Assembly (NCBI GenBank): GCA_030681835.1
Contig: JAUXRN010000053.1
Location: 1 to 37,834 of the forward strand
Source: Actinomycetota bacterium
Lineage (GTDB): Bacteria > Actinomycetota > Actinomycetes > S36-B12
Direction: 5' to 3'
DNA: 37,834 nucleotides
Below, one piece after another: positions 7,782 through 15,115 of the stretch (positions are counted from its first letter, which is position 1; each line of letters opens with the position of its first letter). The translations under genes were made by a program, and so were the position numbers. Below the pieces are notes generated by a model, which ran no database searches, was not told the DNA's origin, and saw nothing but the letters and a program-made list of their open reading frames with translations.

Positions 7782-8417
7782 CTACTTCGTGGGCATGAGC
7801 ACGGCATCGATGCCGTGCGCGACCTGCTTGTTGCCCTTGTTGATGTCGACCTGGTCGAGGATGACGCGCGGGTTCGGCAGCTTGGCGTTGTAGTCGCCCA
7901 GGATGATCGCCGGGGCACCGGTGACCTTCACGCGGATCACCTTGCCGGGCAGCGCGGTCTTGAGCTTGGCGCCGTTGGCCTTGAGGGCGTCACCGGACAG
8001 GATCGTCGAGCCGGGGACCACGTGGTACTCCAGCACCTGCTCCACCGTATTCACACCGAGGCCCGCGACGGCGGCGAAGGCCGCGGCCTCGGTCCGGACG
8101 GGCTTGCCGGTCAGGGCAGAAGCCAGGTTGATGAACGCCTGGTCGGTCGGGATGAAGGCCGTCAGTGCGACGGTCCCATCGGCCAGCACCTTCACCGGCG
8201 AGTCGGGCTTCGCGGCCAGCACGGTCTCGACGGCCTTGGTCAGGATGTCGAAGTCGGTGAAGTCCTTGTCGAACTTCGCCTGACCCGCCTTCAGGACGGT
8301 GGCAAGCGACGTCGTGCCGTCGTTGGCTGCCGAGACCGGGGGAGCGACGGCGAGGGAGAGCGGGACGAGGGCGGCGATGGCCAGGACGGCCCCGCGCAGT
8401 GAGCGACGTGCGGACAT
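7782..8417 (-). CDS. Secreted fasciclin (FAS1) domain protein, MPT70/MPT83-like
   Basis: 211-aa exported protein. A signal peptide (MSARRSLRGAVLAIAALVPLSLAVAPPVSA) is followed by a single FAS1 domain: LTAFIPTDQAFINL near residues 98-112 (FAS1 box 1), VEQVLEYHVVPGSTI (box 2, with the YHVVPG core) and a final HGIDAVLMP. The ATG at 8417 is chosen because AAGGAG lies seven nt upstream and the signal peptide starts there; a longer open frame to 8666 would put unrelated sequence before it. No lipobox cysteine is seen, so it is more like soluble MPT70 than lipoprotein MPT83. FAS1 domains mediate adhesion at the cell surface. The gene is divergent from a SigK-like sigma factor and has a matching promoter (8468-8495). 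Confidence 0.9.
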   Translation of the reverse strand: MSARRSLRGAVLAIAALVPLSLAVAPPVSAANDGTTSLATVLKAGQAKFDKDFTDFDILTKAVETVLAAKPDSPVKVLADGTVALTAFIPTDQAFINLASALTGKPVRTEAAAFAAVAGLGVNTVEQVLEYHVVPGSTILSGDALKANGAKLKTALPGKVIRVKVTGAPAIILGDYNAKLPNPRVILDQVDINKGNKQVAHGIDAVLMPTK

Positions 8418-8467
8418 GCGGGCACTCCTTCGTTCAGGTCCACCCCCAGCGGGCGGTCGTGTAGGCA

Positions 8468-8495
8468 ATTCCGGCCACGGCCGGGCGCTGGATGC
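8468..8495 (-). promoter_or_regulatory. Putative SigK-type promoter of the fasciclin gene
   Basis: On the minus strand GCATCC (8495-8490) and CGGAAT (8473-8468) are separated by 16 nt. From memory, the mycobacterial SigK consensus is CCATCC-N16/17-CCGAAT, so each hexamer differs at one base. A transcript starting near 8461 would have a leader of about 43 nt that includes the AAGGAG Shine-Dalgarno. Confidence 0.6.
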
Positions 8496-8553
8496 AGTGA
8501 GCGACCATTTCCCTCCGACGCGACCGGGCAGGACGGTCAAGTTGCCGAATCCT

Positions 8554-8581
8554 GCATCCGGCCGCACCCTGAGAACCGAAG
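8554..8581 (+). promoter_or_regulatory. Putative autoregulatory SigK-type promoter of the sigma/anti-sigma operon
   Basis: GCATCC (8554-8559), a 16-nt spacer, then CCGAAG (8576-8581): one mismatch per hexamer from the SigK consensus as recalled. It has the same -35 word and spacer length as the divergent fasciclin promoter. The GTG at 8589 follows seven nt after the -10, so the mRNA is probably leaderless. Confidence 0.6.
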
Positions 8582-8588
8582 TACTGTC

Positions 8589-9221
8589 GTGACCATCCAG
8601 TCGGGAGCCCTCCTCGTGGACGAGCGTCTGCCCGCCACGTCTGTCCCGGTGACGGCTGGCCCCCACGCCGGGGGTGCGGGCGCGCCGGACGACGACGAGA
8701 TCGCTGCCGCGTTCGCCCTCGGCGGTGATGCGGGCCTGGCGTTGGCCTACCAGCGTTGGTCACCCCTGGTCCACACGGTGGCGCTGCGAGCCGTCGGCAG
8801 TCCCGACGACGCGGCCGACGTCACCCAGGCGGTGTTCGTGGCCGCTTGGCGCGGACGCAACGGCTTCGACCCGGCCAAGGGTTCGCTGCCCGGCTGGCTC
8901 CTCACCATCACACGGCGTCGTGTCGCCGACCATTGGGAGGCACGCAGCCGGGAGGCTCGACGCATTGCGGCGCTGGGCGAGCCGGACCATGTCTCGGGAA
9001 CGGCGGCCGACTCCGTCGTGGACAGGGTCCTCCTCGCCGACGAGCTGGCCCGACTGGGCGAGCCCCAGCGAAGGATCATGGAGCTTGCCTTCTTCCAGGA
9101 CCTGACCCACGCCCAGATCTCAGGCGTGCTGGACTTGCCCCTGGGCACGGTGAAGAGCCACATCCGCCGGTCCCTGGACAGGCTGCGGACGCGATTGGAG
9201 GTGGATGGTGTCGCACAGTGA
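8589..9221 (+). CDS. sigK: ECF RNA polymerase sigma factor, SigK-like
   Basis: 210-aa ECF sigma factor. Region 2 is seen as LALAYQRWSPLVHTVALRAVG and DDAADVTQAVFVAAWRG (about residues 53-92), then LPGWLLTITRRRVADHWEARSRE. Region 4 is LGEPQRRIMELAFFQDLTHAQISGVLDLPLGTVKSHIRRSLDRLR near residues 154-200 (helix-turn-helix; quoted in parts). The SigK assignment rests on context: an RskA-type anti-sigma gene overlaps its end, and the divergent gene encodes a fasciclin protein, the known SigK target class in M. tuberculosis (MPT70/MPT83). It probably activates its own operon and the fasciclin gene. About 25 residues of extra N-terminus are present compared with the usual ECF length. There is no Shine-Dalgarno; the GTG start is set by the leaderless promoter. 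Confidence 0.85.
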   Translation: MTIQSGALLVDERLPATSVPVTAGPHAGGAGAPDDDEIAAAFALGGDAGLALAYQRWSPLVHTVALRAVGSPDDAADVTQAVFVAAWRGRNGFDPAKGSLPGWLLTITRRRVADHWEARSREARRIAALGEPDHVSGTAADSVVDRVLLADELARLGEPQRRIMELAFFQDLTHAQISGVLDLPLGTVKSHIRRSLDRLRTRLEVDGVAQ

Positions 9222-9903
9222 CGACGAGGCCTTGGCCCTGCTCGCCCTCGGTGAGTCGGTGGGCCGGGCAGACGCGGCCCACGTCGCCGGCTGTCCACGG
9301 TGCCAGAGCCGCCTCGACCAGTTGTCCGCCGTCGTCTCGTCGGCACGCGCCATCGAGCCAGCGGACTATCCCGTGGCTCCGCCGCCCGCCGTGTGGCGCG
9401 GCATCACCACGGAGTTGGGCATCGCAGACGGCGTCGTGACCCCGCTCCCGACGGGCGCGAGGTCCGGCGGCCGCCGCATGTGGGCCGTCGCCAGCGTGGC
9501 CGCGGCCATCGGGCTCATCGTCGGCGGGGCCGGGGTCGCGACGGTTCTGGATCGCCAGCCGGAGGCGACGGTCGTGGCGACGGCCGAACTCGGCGCGATG
9601 TCCGAGGCTGGATTGACCGGCACCGCGGTCCTGCACCGGGGCGATGCGGGCAACCTGCTCACCGTGAGCATCCCGGGCCTGCCCGGCGACGTGGACGGCT
9701 ACTACGAGGTGTGGATGGCGACCGCCGACGCGGGCACCATGATCGCGCTCGGCACGCTCGCACCGGGAGCGGAGGCGACGTTCACCCTGCCCGGTGGACT
9801 CGACCCGGCTGCCTTCCCCGTCGTCGACGTCTCGCACGAGCACTTCGACGGCGACCCTGAGCACAGCGCCGAGAGCCTGGTTCGCGGGCAACTGCAGGCC
9901 TGA
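9205..9903 (+). CDS. rskA: Membrane anti-sigma-K factor, RskA-like
   Basis: 232-aa single-pass anti-sigma factor. The N-terminal cytoplasmic domain contains HVAGCPRCQ, an HxxxCxxC zinc-type anti-sigma motif that binds the sigma factor. A helix (WAVASVAAAIGLIVGGAGVATVL, about residues 93-115) is followed by an extracellular RskA C-terminal domain (GLTGTAVLHRGDAGNL, GYYEVWMATADAG and VVDVSHEHFDGDPEHSAESL). Family members are degraded by regulated proteolysis (Rip1-type) to free the sigma factor. The gene overlaps the sigma gene by 17 bp. GGAGG lies three nt before the ATG at 9205 and six nt before the GTG at 9208, so translation may begin at 9208. Confidence 0.88.
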   Translation: MVSHSDDEALALLALGESVGRADAAHVAGCPRCQSRLDQLSAVVSSARAIEPADYPVAPPPAVWRGITTELGIADGVVTPLPTGARSGGRRMWAVASVAAAIGLIVGGAGVATVLDRQPEATVVATAELGAMSEAGLTGTAVLHRGDAGNLLTVSIPGLPGDVDGYYEVWMATADAGTMIALGTLAPGAEATFTLPGGLDPAAFPVVDVSHEHFDGDPEHSAESLVRGQLQA

Positions 9904-9930
9904 GGGCGGGAAACCACGAGCAGCCGCGCG

Positions 9931-9936
9931 TATCGT
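9931..9936 (+). promoter_or_regulatory. Putative -10 element, leaderless start of ABC ATPase gene
   Basis: TATCGT lies seven nt before the GTG at 9944, in the 40-bp gap after the anti-sigma gene. No Shine-Dalgarno is present. Confidence 0.4.
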
Positions 9937-9943
9937 CGATGCC

Positions 9944-10855
9944 GTGGCACTCGTCATCGACGCACGCGCGGTGGTCAAGCGCTTCGGCCGGACGGTCGCA
10001 CTCGACGGACTGGAACTCACGGTCGAGCAGGGCGAGGTGCACGCGTTCCTCGGCCCGAACGGAGCGGGCAAGACAACGACGATCCGCATCCTCCTCGGGA
10101 TGCTTCGCGCCGACGCCGGCCATCTGGAAGTCCTGGGCATGGACCCCTGGCGCGAGGCCATGGTGATTCACCGCAGGCTCGCCTACGTACCGGGCGACGT
10201 GTCGCTGTGGCCGAACCTCACGGGAGGCCAGACCATCGACTTCATCGCGCGCCTTCAGGGCGGTGCGCTCGCCGGGCGCAGGGACCAACTCATCGCGGAC
10301 TTCGACCTCGATCCATCGCGCCGTTGCCGCACGTACTCCAAGGGCAACCGCCAGAAGGTTGCGCTGGTCGCCGCGCTGGCCACCGACGCGGACCTGCTCC
10401 TGCTTGACGAGCCGACCAGCGGCCTGGACCCCGTGATGGAGGAGACCTTCCGTCAATGGGTACGGACGCTGCGGGACGAGGGACGCACGGTGCTGCTCAG
10501 CAGTCACATCCTCAGCGAGGCCGAGGCGCTGTGCGACCGCGTCACCATCCTGCGCGGCGGCAAGGCGGTGGAGTCCGGTCGGCTCGACGAGTTACGCCAT
10601 CTGTCCGCCACCACGGTCACGGCGACCGTCATCGGCCAGGTGCCCGACCTGACCGGGATCCCCGGGGTCCGGGACGTCGAGGTCGACGGATCCCACGTGA
10701 GCGCCCAGGTCGGTGCGTCCGCGCTGGCTCCCGTTCTTGCTGCCCTGTCCGCCGCAGGCGTGTCATCGCTGACCAGCCAGCCCCCTTCGCTGGAGGAGTT
10801 GTTCCTGGCCCACTATGGAGACGGGCCGCGGGCGGCCGGCGGCCGTGATGGCTGA
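9944..10855 (+). CDS. ABC transporter ATP-binding protein (drug/polyketide exporter type)
   Basis: 303-aa ATPase of the DrrA-like ABC-2 class. Walker A is GPNGAGKTT (about residues 37-45). The signature motif is diverged (TYSKGNRQKVALVAAL, with SKGNRQ for LSGGQ), a form usual in this subgroup. Walker B is LLLLDEPTSGLDP, followed by the switch LLSSHILSEAEALCD. About 80 C-terminal residues form the extra domain common in exporters. The open frame extends upstream, but the GTG at 9944 begins the conserved VIDARAVVKRFGRTVALDG strand and has a leaderless -10 in front. It overlaps the permease gene, so the two are co-translated. Confidence 0.88.
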   Translation: MALVIDARAVVKRFGRTVALDGLELTVEQGEVHAFLGPNGAGKTTTIRILLGMLRADAGHLEVLGMDPWREAMVIHRRLAYVPGDVSLWPNLTGGQTIDFIARLQGGALAGRRDQLIADFDLDPSRRCRTYSKGNRQKVALVAALATDADLLLLDEPTSGLDPVMEETFRQWVRTLRDEGRTVLLSSHILSEAEALCDRVTILRGGKAVESGRLDELRHLSATTVTATVIGQVPDLTGIPGVRDVEVDGSHVSAQVGASALAPVLAALSAAGVSSLTSQPPSLEELFLAHYGDGPRAAGGRDG

Positions 10856-12440
10856 GCAGCTCGCCGGCACCTGGACGATGGCGCGACTGGCCCTCCAGCG
10901 CGATCGGTGGCTGCTCATCCCGTTCGTCATCGGCTTCCCGGTCATGGCCGGGTCCACGGCGGTGTCGGCGATCACGCTCTACCCCGACGAGGCCGGGCGC
11001 ATCGACGCCGCCACGGCGGTCAACGGCAGCGCTGCGCTCGTGGCGATGTTCGGCCGGGTCTACGAGCCGTCCTCGCTCGGCGCGCTGTCGCTCATCAAGC
11101 TCACCGCCTTCGGCGCGGCGATCCTTGCCGTCATCGTCGTAGCCCTCACCCTCCGCCACACCCGGACGGACGAGGCGAACGGCCGGCTCGAGCTGGCCGC
11201 CTCGGGCCGGCTCGGGAGGAGCGCGCCTCTCGCCGCGGCCCTCCTGGTCGTCGGTGGCGCGAGCATCGTGCTCGGCGTGCTCACTGGCCTGGCCCTGGTC
11301 GCGGGTGGCTTGCCGGCCGGCGGTTCCTTTGCCTTCGGCCTCGGCTGGGCCGCGACCGGGCTCGTGTTCGCGGCCGTCGCCGGAGTGCTGGCCCAGCTCA
11401 CCGCCAGTCCCCGGACCGCCCTCGGGCTCGGCATTGCCACTGTCGCCACGACCTACGCGCTGCGCGCCGTCGGCGACCTCGCCGAACCGGGTCCGTCGAT
11501 GCTGTCGTGGCTGTCGCCCATCGGCTGGAACCAGCAAGTTCGAGCGTTCGCGGGCGACCGGCTGCCCGTCCTGATCCTTCCGCTCATCCTGGTGGTCCTC
11601 CTGGTGCCGGCCGCCTTCGCCCTGAGGGCGCGGCGCGATCTCGGAGCGGGGCTGGTCCGGGGACGTGAGCGTTCGACGACGAGGCAGGTGCGCGGCCTCA
11701 CGGGCCTGGCCATCGGCCTGCAGTGGCGGTCCCTGGTCGCCTGGGCAGTGGGGTTCGCGCTGTTCGGCCTGGTGATCGGCTCGTTGGCGGACACCATGGA
11801 GGACATGCTCGCCTCCGCGGGCATCCGCGAGGTGATGGAGGCGCTCGGGGGACAGCAGGCACTGCGCGACGCCATGCTCGCTGCGTACGTCGCGATGATG
11901 GGTGTCATTGCCGCCGCCTACGGGATCGCCGCCGCCAGCCGTCTGCGAAGCGAGGAGGTCGACGGACATGTCGAGTGCCTGCTGGGCTCTGCCGTGAGCC
12001 GCATCCGCTGGGCCTGGGGGCACCTGGGCTTCGCCCTCGCGGGCGTCGCCGCACTCATGCTCGTGGGCGGGACGTCGATCGGAATCGGTGCGGCGTTGGC
12101 ACTCGAGGACCCGTCTCAGGTGGGTCGTGTCGCCACTGCCGCGCTCGCGCAGGTTCCGGCGGCGTGGGTTGTCACCGTCCTGGTCGTCCTCGCCTTCGGC
12201 TGGGTGCCACGCATGACCGCGGCGGTCTGGGGCGTGCTGCTCGCCTGCGTGGCCATCGGTGAGTTCGGGGTGCTGTGGGGGGTGCCGGACTGGCTGATGG
12301 ACCTCTCGCCGTTCCGGCATGCACCGTTGCTGCCGGTGGATACGGATGGTCTTGCTTCGATCCTGGCCCTGCTAGCAGTTGCGGCCGTGATCGGAGCCAT
12401 CGGGCTGGTCGGCTGGCGCCGGCGCGACCTCGCGGCCTAG
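10848..12440 (+). CDS. ABC-2 type exporter permease (polyketide-antibiotic exporter family)
   Basis: 530-aa integral membrane protein with about 12 predicted helices in two similar halves: an N-terminal set starting WLLIPFVIGFPVMAG and a C-terminal set starting near SLVAWAVGFALFGLVIG. Length and two-half layout match the TIP-type putative exporters of polyketide antibiotics. A conserved TRTDEANGRLELAASGRLGR loop after helix 3 is mirrored by SRLRSEEVDGHVECLLGSAV in the second half, as expected for an internal duplication. The ATG at 10848 overlaps the ATPase stop by 8 bp; an upstream ATG at 10815 is also in frame. The substrate is unknown. With the ATPase it would form an efflux pump. Confidence 0.85.
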   Translation: MAEQLAGTWTMARLALQRDRWLLIPFVIGFPVMAGSTAVSAITLYPDEAGRIDAATAVNGSAALVAMFGRVYEPSSLGALSLIKLTAFGAAILAVIVVALTLRHTRTDEANGRLELAASGRLGRSAPLAAALLVVGGASIVLGVLTGLALVAGGLPAGGSFAFGLGWAATGLVFAAVAGVLAQLTASPRTALGLGIATVATTYALRAVGDLAEPGPSMLSWLSPIGWNQQVRAFAGDRLPVLILPLILVVLLVPAAFALRARRDLGAGLVRGRERSTTRQVRGLTGLAIGLQWRSLVAWAVGFALFGLVIGSLADTMEDMLASAGIREVMEALGGQQALRDAMLAAYVAMMGVIAAAYGIAAASRLRSEEVDGHVECLLGSAVSRIRWAWGHLGFALAGVAALMLVGGTSIGIGAALALEDPSQVGRVATAALAQVPAAWVVTVLVVLAFGWVPRMTAAVWGVLLACVAIGEFGVLWGVPDWLMDLSPFRHAPLLPVDTDGLASILALLAVAAVIGAIGLVGWRRRDLAA

Positions 12441-12484
12441 GGGGCCTATCGGCATTTCGCGGTCAACCGAAGGAAGGACGGCAG

Positions 12485-12964
12485 ATGGCCGAGAACGAGT
12501 ACGAGATCCATGTCGAGCACCGGGACGAGCAGCCTGCCGTCGTCGTCCGCGGCCACGTAAGCATGGACGAGATCGGCGCGTTCATCGGCGACGCATTCAC
12601 CCGGGCGCTCGCGGGCCTGACCGGCGAAGGTCTGGCCCCGACCGGGCCACCGTTCGCCCTCTACTCATTCCCCCACGACGGCATTGACCTGGCCGCCGGC
12701 TTCCCGTGTCCGCCCGGCGCACGCGGCGGGGACGGGGTGGAGCTGATCATGCTCCCGGCCGGGCAGGTGGCCACGACGACGCATGTCGGTCCCTACGCGG
12801 GCGTGGCCGCCGCCTACAACGCCATCACGTCGTGGATGTCGGAGAACGGAATGGTGGCGGCAGGCGCCCCGTGGGAGAGCTACCTCGACGGTCCCGAGGT
12901 GCCGATGCCGCGGACCGTCGTCTGCGCTCCGTGCCGACCCGCCGACGAGGTGGCGGGAACGTGA
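12485..12964 (+). CDS. GyrI-like small-molecule-binding domain protein
   Basis: 159-aa stand-alone GyrI-like / SHS2-type domain. The order EYEIHVEHRDEQPAVVVRG (strand 1), FIGDAFTRALAGL (helix), GPPFALYSFPHDGIDLAAGFP, then QVATTTHVGPYAGVAAAYNAITSWMSENG and PWESYLDGPE follows the family pattern of paired ligand-binding halves. It has no DNA-binding domain, so it would act as a binder or hydrolase of a small molecule rather than as a regulator. Purine-rich AAGGAAGGACGGCAG precedes the ATG. It starts 44 bp after the exporter permease and may be co-transcribed with it, which hints at a role in drug handling (inference). Confidence 0.8.
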   Translation: MAENEYEIHVEHRDEQPAVVVRGHVSMDEIGAFIGDAFTRALAGLTGEGLAPTGPPFALYSFPHDGIDLAAGFPCPPGARGGDGVELIMLPAGQVATTTHVGPYAGVAAAYNAITSWMSENGMVAAGAPWESYLDGPEVPMPRTVVCAPCRPADEVAGT

Positions 12965-12971
12965 CGCCTGC

Positions 12972-14327
12972 TCAGTGCGCCATGTCGACGAAGCGCGAGT
13001 AGTGGCCCTGGAAGGCGACCGGGACCACGGCCGTGGGGCCGTTGCGATGCTTGGCGATGATGAAGTCCGCCTCGCCAGCACGGGCCGACTCGCGGTCGTA
13101 GAAGTCCTCGCGGTGCAGGAGCAGGACCATGTCGGCATCCTGCTCGAGCGAGCCTGACTCACGCAGGTCCGACAGCATCGGCTTCTTGTCGACCCGCTGC
13201 TCGGGGCCACGGTTGAGCTGGCTGATCGCGATCACCGGTACGGCGAGCTCCTTGGCGAGCAGCTTGAGCGAACGGGAGAACTCCGACACCTCCTGCTGGC
13301 GGCTCTCGACGCGCTTGCCGCTCGTCATCAGTTGCAGGTAGTCGACGATGACGAGGCGCAGGTCATGGCGCTGCTTCAGCCGCCGGCACTTAGCCCGGAT
13401 CTCCATGAGCGTCATGTTCGGCGAGTCGTCGATGTACAGCGGGGCCTCGCTCACCGTGCCCATCTTGCCGACCAGCTTGGTCCAGTCCGTGTCGCTCATC
13501 GTGCCCGCGCGCATGTGGTGCATGGGCACCTGGGCCTCCGCGGAGAGCAGGCGCATGACGATCTCGTTGCGGCTCATCTCCAGCGAGAAGATGACGCTGG
13601 ACAGGCCATGCCGGATGGAGGCCGAACGGGCAATATCCAGGCCAAGCGTCGATTTCCCGATGGCGGGCCTGGCCGCCACGATGACCAGCTGGCCGGGGTG
13701 CAGTCCATTCGTCAACGCGTCGAGGTCGGTGAAACCCGTGGGCACGCCCACCATCTCCCCGCCTCGGTTAGAGATCGCCTCGATCTCGTTCAGCGCATCG
13801 CCCATGAGGGCGCTCAGTGGTGCGTAGTCCTCGCTGGTGCGGCGGTCCGTGACGTCGAAGACCTCGGTCTGGGCTCGGTCGACCATGTCGTCGACGTCGC
13901 CGGTGCCGGCGTAGCCCATCTGCACGATTCGGGTGCCGGCCTCGACGAGCCTGCGCAGGATCGCCTGCTCGCGCACGATGCGCCCGTAGTAGCCCGCGTT
14001 CGCGGCCGTGGGCACCATCGAGACGAGCGTGTGCAGGTAGGGCGCCCCGCCCACGCGGCCGATGTCGCCCAACTTGGTCAGCTCCGCCGCCACCGTGACC
14101 GCATCGGCCGGCTCGCCTCGGCCGTACAGGTCCAGAATCGACGCAAAGACCAGTTGGTGCGCCGGACGGTAGAAGTCACCTTCGCGGAGAACTTCGACGA
14201 CGTCGGCGATCGCGTCCTTGCTCAGCAGCATCGCGCCGAGCACCGACTGCTCGGCGGCCACGTCGTTGGGGGGGGTGCGGTCAGGACCGGGATCGGCGGC
14301 ATGCAGGGGCAACTCCGTGACGCTCAC
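12972..14327 (-). CDS. dnaB: Replicative DNA helicase DnaB
   Basis: 451-aa hexameric replicative helicase. The N-terminal primase-interacting domain starts PPNDVAAEQSVLGAMLLSKD (residues 19-38). Walker A is AARPAIGKSTLGLDIA (about 218-233), then SLEMSRNEIVMRLLSAEA, Walker B LRLVIVDYLQLM, and ISQLNRGPEQRVDKKPMLSDLRESGSLEQDAD near the end (described in parts). There is no intein, unlike the M. tuberculosis gene. The GTG at 14327 is chosen because GAGAGGAG lies four nt upstream and MSVTELPLH leads into the conserved start. It is no longer adjacent to rplI: a phosphatase gene and three DUF805 genes lie between. It converges with the GyrI-like gene with only 7 bp between stops. Confidence 0.95.
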   Translation of the reverse strand: MSVTELPLHAADPGPDRTPPNDVAAEQSVLGAMLLSKDAIADVVEVLREGDFYRPAHQLVFASILDLYGRGEPADAVTVAAELTKLGDIGRVGGAPYLHTLVSMVPTAANAGYYGRIVREQAILRRLVEAGTRIVQMGYAGTGDVDDMVDRAQTEVFDVTDRRTSEDYAPLSALMGDALNEIEAISNRGGEMVGVPTGFTDLDALTNGLHPGQLVIVAARPAIGKSTLGLDIARSASIRHGLSSVIFSLEMSRNEIVMRLLSAEAQVPMHHMRAGTMSDTDWTKLVGKMGTVSEAPLYIDDSPNMTLMEIRAKCRRLKQRHDLRLVIVDYLQLMTSGKRVESRQQEVSEFSRSLKLLAKELAVPVIAISQLNRGPEQRVDKKPMLSDLRESGSLEQDADMVLLLHREDFYDRESARAGEADFIIAKHRNGPTAVVPVAFQGHYSRFVDMAH

Positions 14328-14587
14328 CAGGCTCCTCTCGAGCGTTGATCCCCTATGTCTACCGCGCTCGTCTGACGCGCCCGTTGAACGGTAGGGACGC
14401 GGGGCGGCACTGTCCATCGGCCCTGTGGACAGACCTGTGGAGAACCTCGGGACGGTACGCCTCGAGGCTGTCAGCAGGCTGGGGACAGGCTGGGGATTTC
14501 GAAGTCGACCCCGGGCCGGTCCCCTCGTGGGAGCAGGGCGGATGCCGCCCGGGGCCTGTGGATGAAAAGAATCTCCGGCCGCCTCGC
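14328..14587. other. dnaB upstream region with five DnaA-box-like words
   Basis: This 260-bp non-coding stretch between divergent dnaB and phosphatase genes holds five same-oriented CTGKGGA words: 14423-14431 (TGTGGACAG core), 14435-14443 (TGTGGAGAA), 14479-14487, 14490-14498 and 14556-14564 (TGTGGATGA). Three are one mismatch from the DnaA box TGTGGAYAA. No dnaA, dnaN or AT-rich unwinding element is present, so it is not an obvious oriC. It may be a DnaA-binding regulatory cluster. Confidence 0.4.
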
Positions 14588-14593
14588 TAGCCT
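14588..14593 (+). promoter_or_regulatory. Putative -10 element of phosphatase gene
   Basis: TAGCCT lies three nt before the ATG at 14597 and six nt before the GTG at 14600. The six-nt spacing seen at other leaderless genes here suggests the GTG as the true start. Confidence 0.4.
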
Positions 14594-14596
14594 GCG

Positions 14597-15105
14597 ATGG
14601 TGCCGAAGCCCTACCGCATCACCATCGTCTGCCTTGGCAACATCTGCCGCTCCCCCATGGGGGAAGCGGTCCTGCGCCAACGGGTCCTTGCCGCGGGCCT
14701 CGCGGACCGCGTGGAGATCGACTCGGCCGGCACTGGCGACTGGCACATCGGCCACCGGGCCGACCACCGCGCGCGGTCGACCCTCGCTGCCCACTCCTAC
14801 CCCTACGACCACCGGGCCCGCCAGATCGACGGCGACTGGCTGGCCGCATCGACCTTCTCCTGGCGATGGATCGTGCCAACTTCGACGACCTGGCCGCCAT
14901 GATCACGCGGGCCGACGCCTCCCCCGAGCTCCGCATGATGCGGTCGTTCGACCCGTCCCTGGCGGGGCTGGACCTGCCCGACGCGGGTCTGGACGTACCT
15001 GACCCGTACTACGGGGAGTCAGCGGACTTCGTCGAGGTCCTGCGGATGATCGAGCAGGCTGCCGATGGCCTCATCGACAGCCTGCCCGATCGACTCACGC
15101 GCTGA
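14597..15105 (+). pseudogene. Low-molecular-weight protein tyrosine phosphatase, frameshifted
   Basis: Two overlapping frames together encode one complete LMW-PTP. The first holds the P-loop VCLGNICRSPMGEA (Cys12 and Arg18 of the CX5R motif), the ERVEIDSAGTGDWHIG-like block and DHRARQIDGDWLAA. The second, from about 14851, gives DLLLAMDRANFDDL, the MMRSFDPS block, the general acid in DPYYG and a C-terminal helix. Leaving out the two bases at 14849-14850 makes DWLAA run straight into DLLLAMDR, matching PtpA-type enzymes. The break therefore reflects a 2-nt insertion (or 1-nt loss) or a sequencing/assembly error. All catalytic residues are intact otherwise, so a recent mutation or an error is more likely than old decay. 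Confidence 0.75.
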
Positions 15106-15115
15106 GAACGACCAC

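Noticed and set aside
8545-8550. CCGAAT as the -10 of the sigma gene
   Set aside because: No CCATCC-like hexamer lies 16-17 nt upstream; the pair at 8554-8581 fits both boxes.
8418-8666. N-terminal extension of the fasciclin protein
   Set aside because: It would cross the divergent promoters and the sigma gene start; a Shine-Dalgarno and signal peptide mark 8417.
10629-12320. A 563-codon open frame on the minus strand
   Set aside because: It is antisense to the ABC permease, low in hydrophobic order and highly charged, with no motif.
12972-14327. Intein in dnaB
   Set aside because: The helicase frame is continuous with the normal length and no intein splice motifs.
14328-14587. Chromosome replication origin
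   Set aside because: DnaA-box-like words are present, but there is no dnaA or dnaN gene and no AT-rich unwinding stretch.
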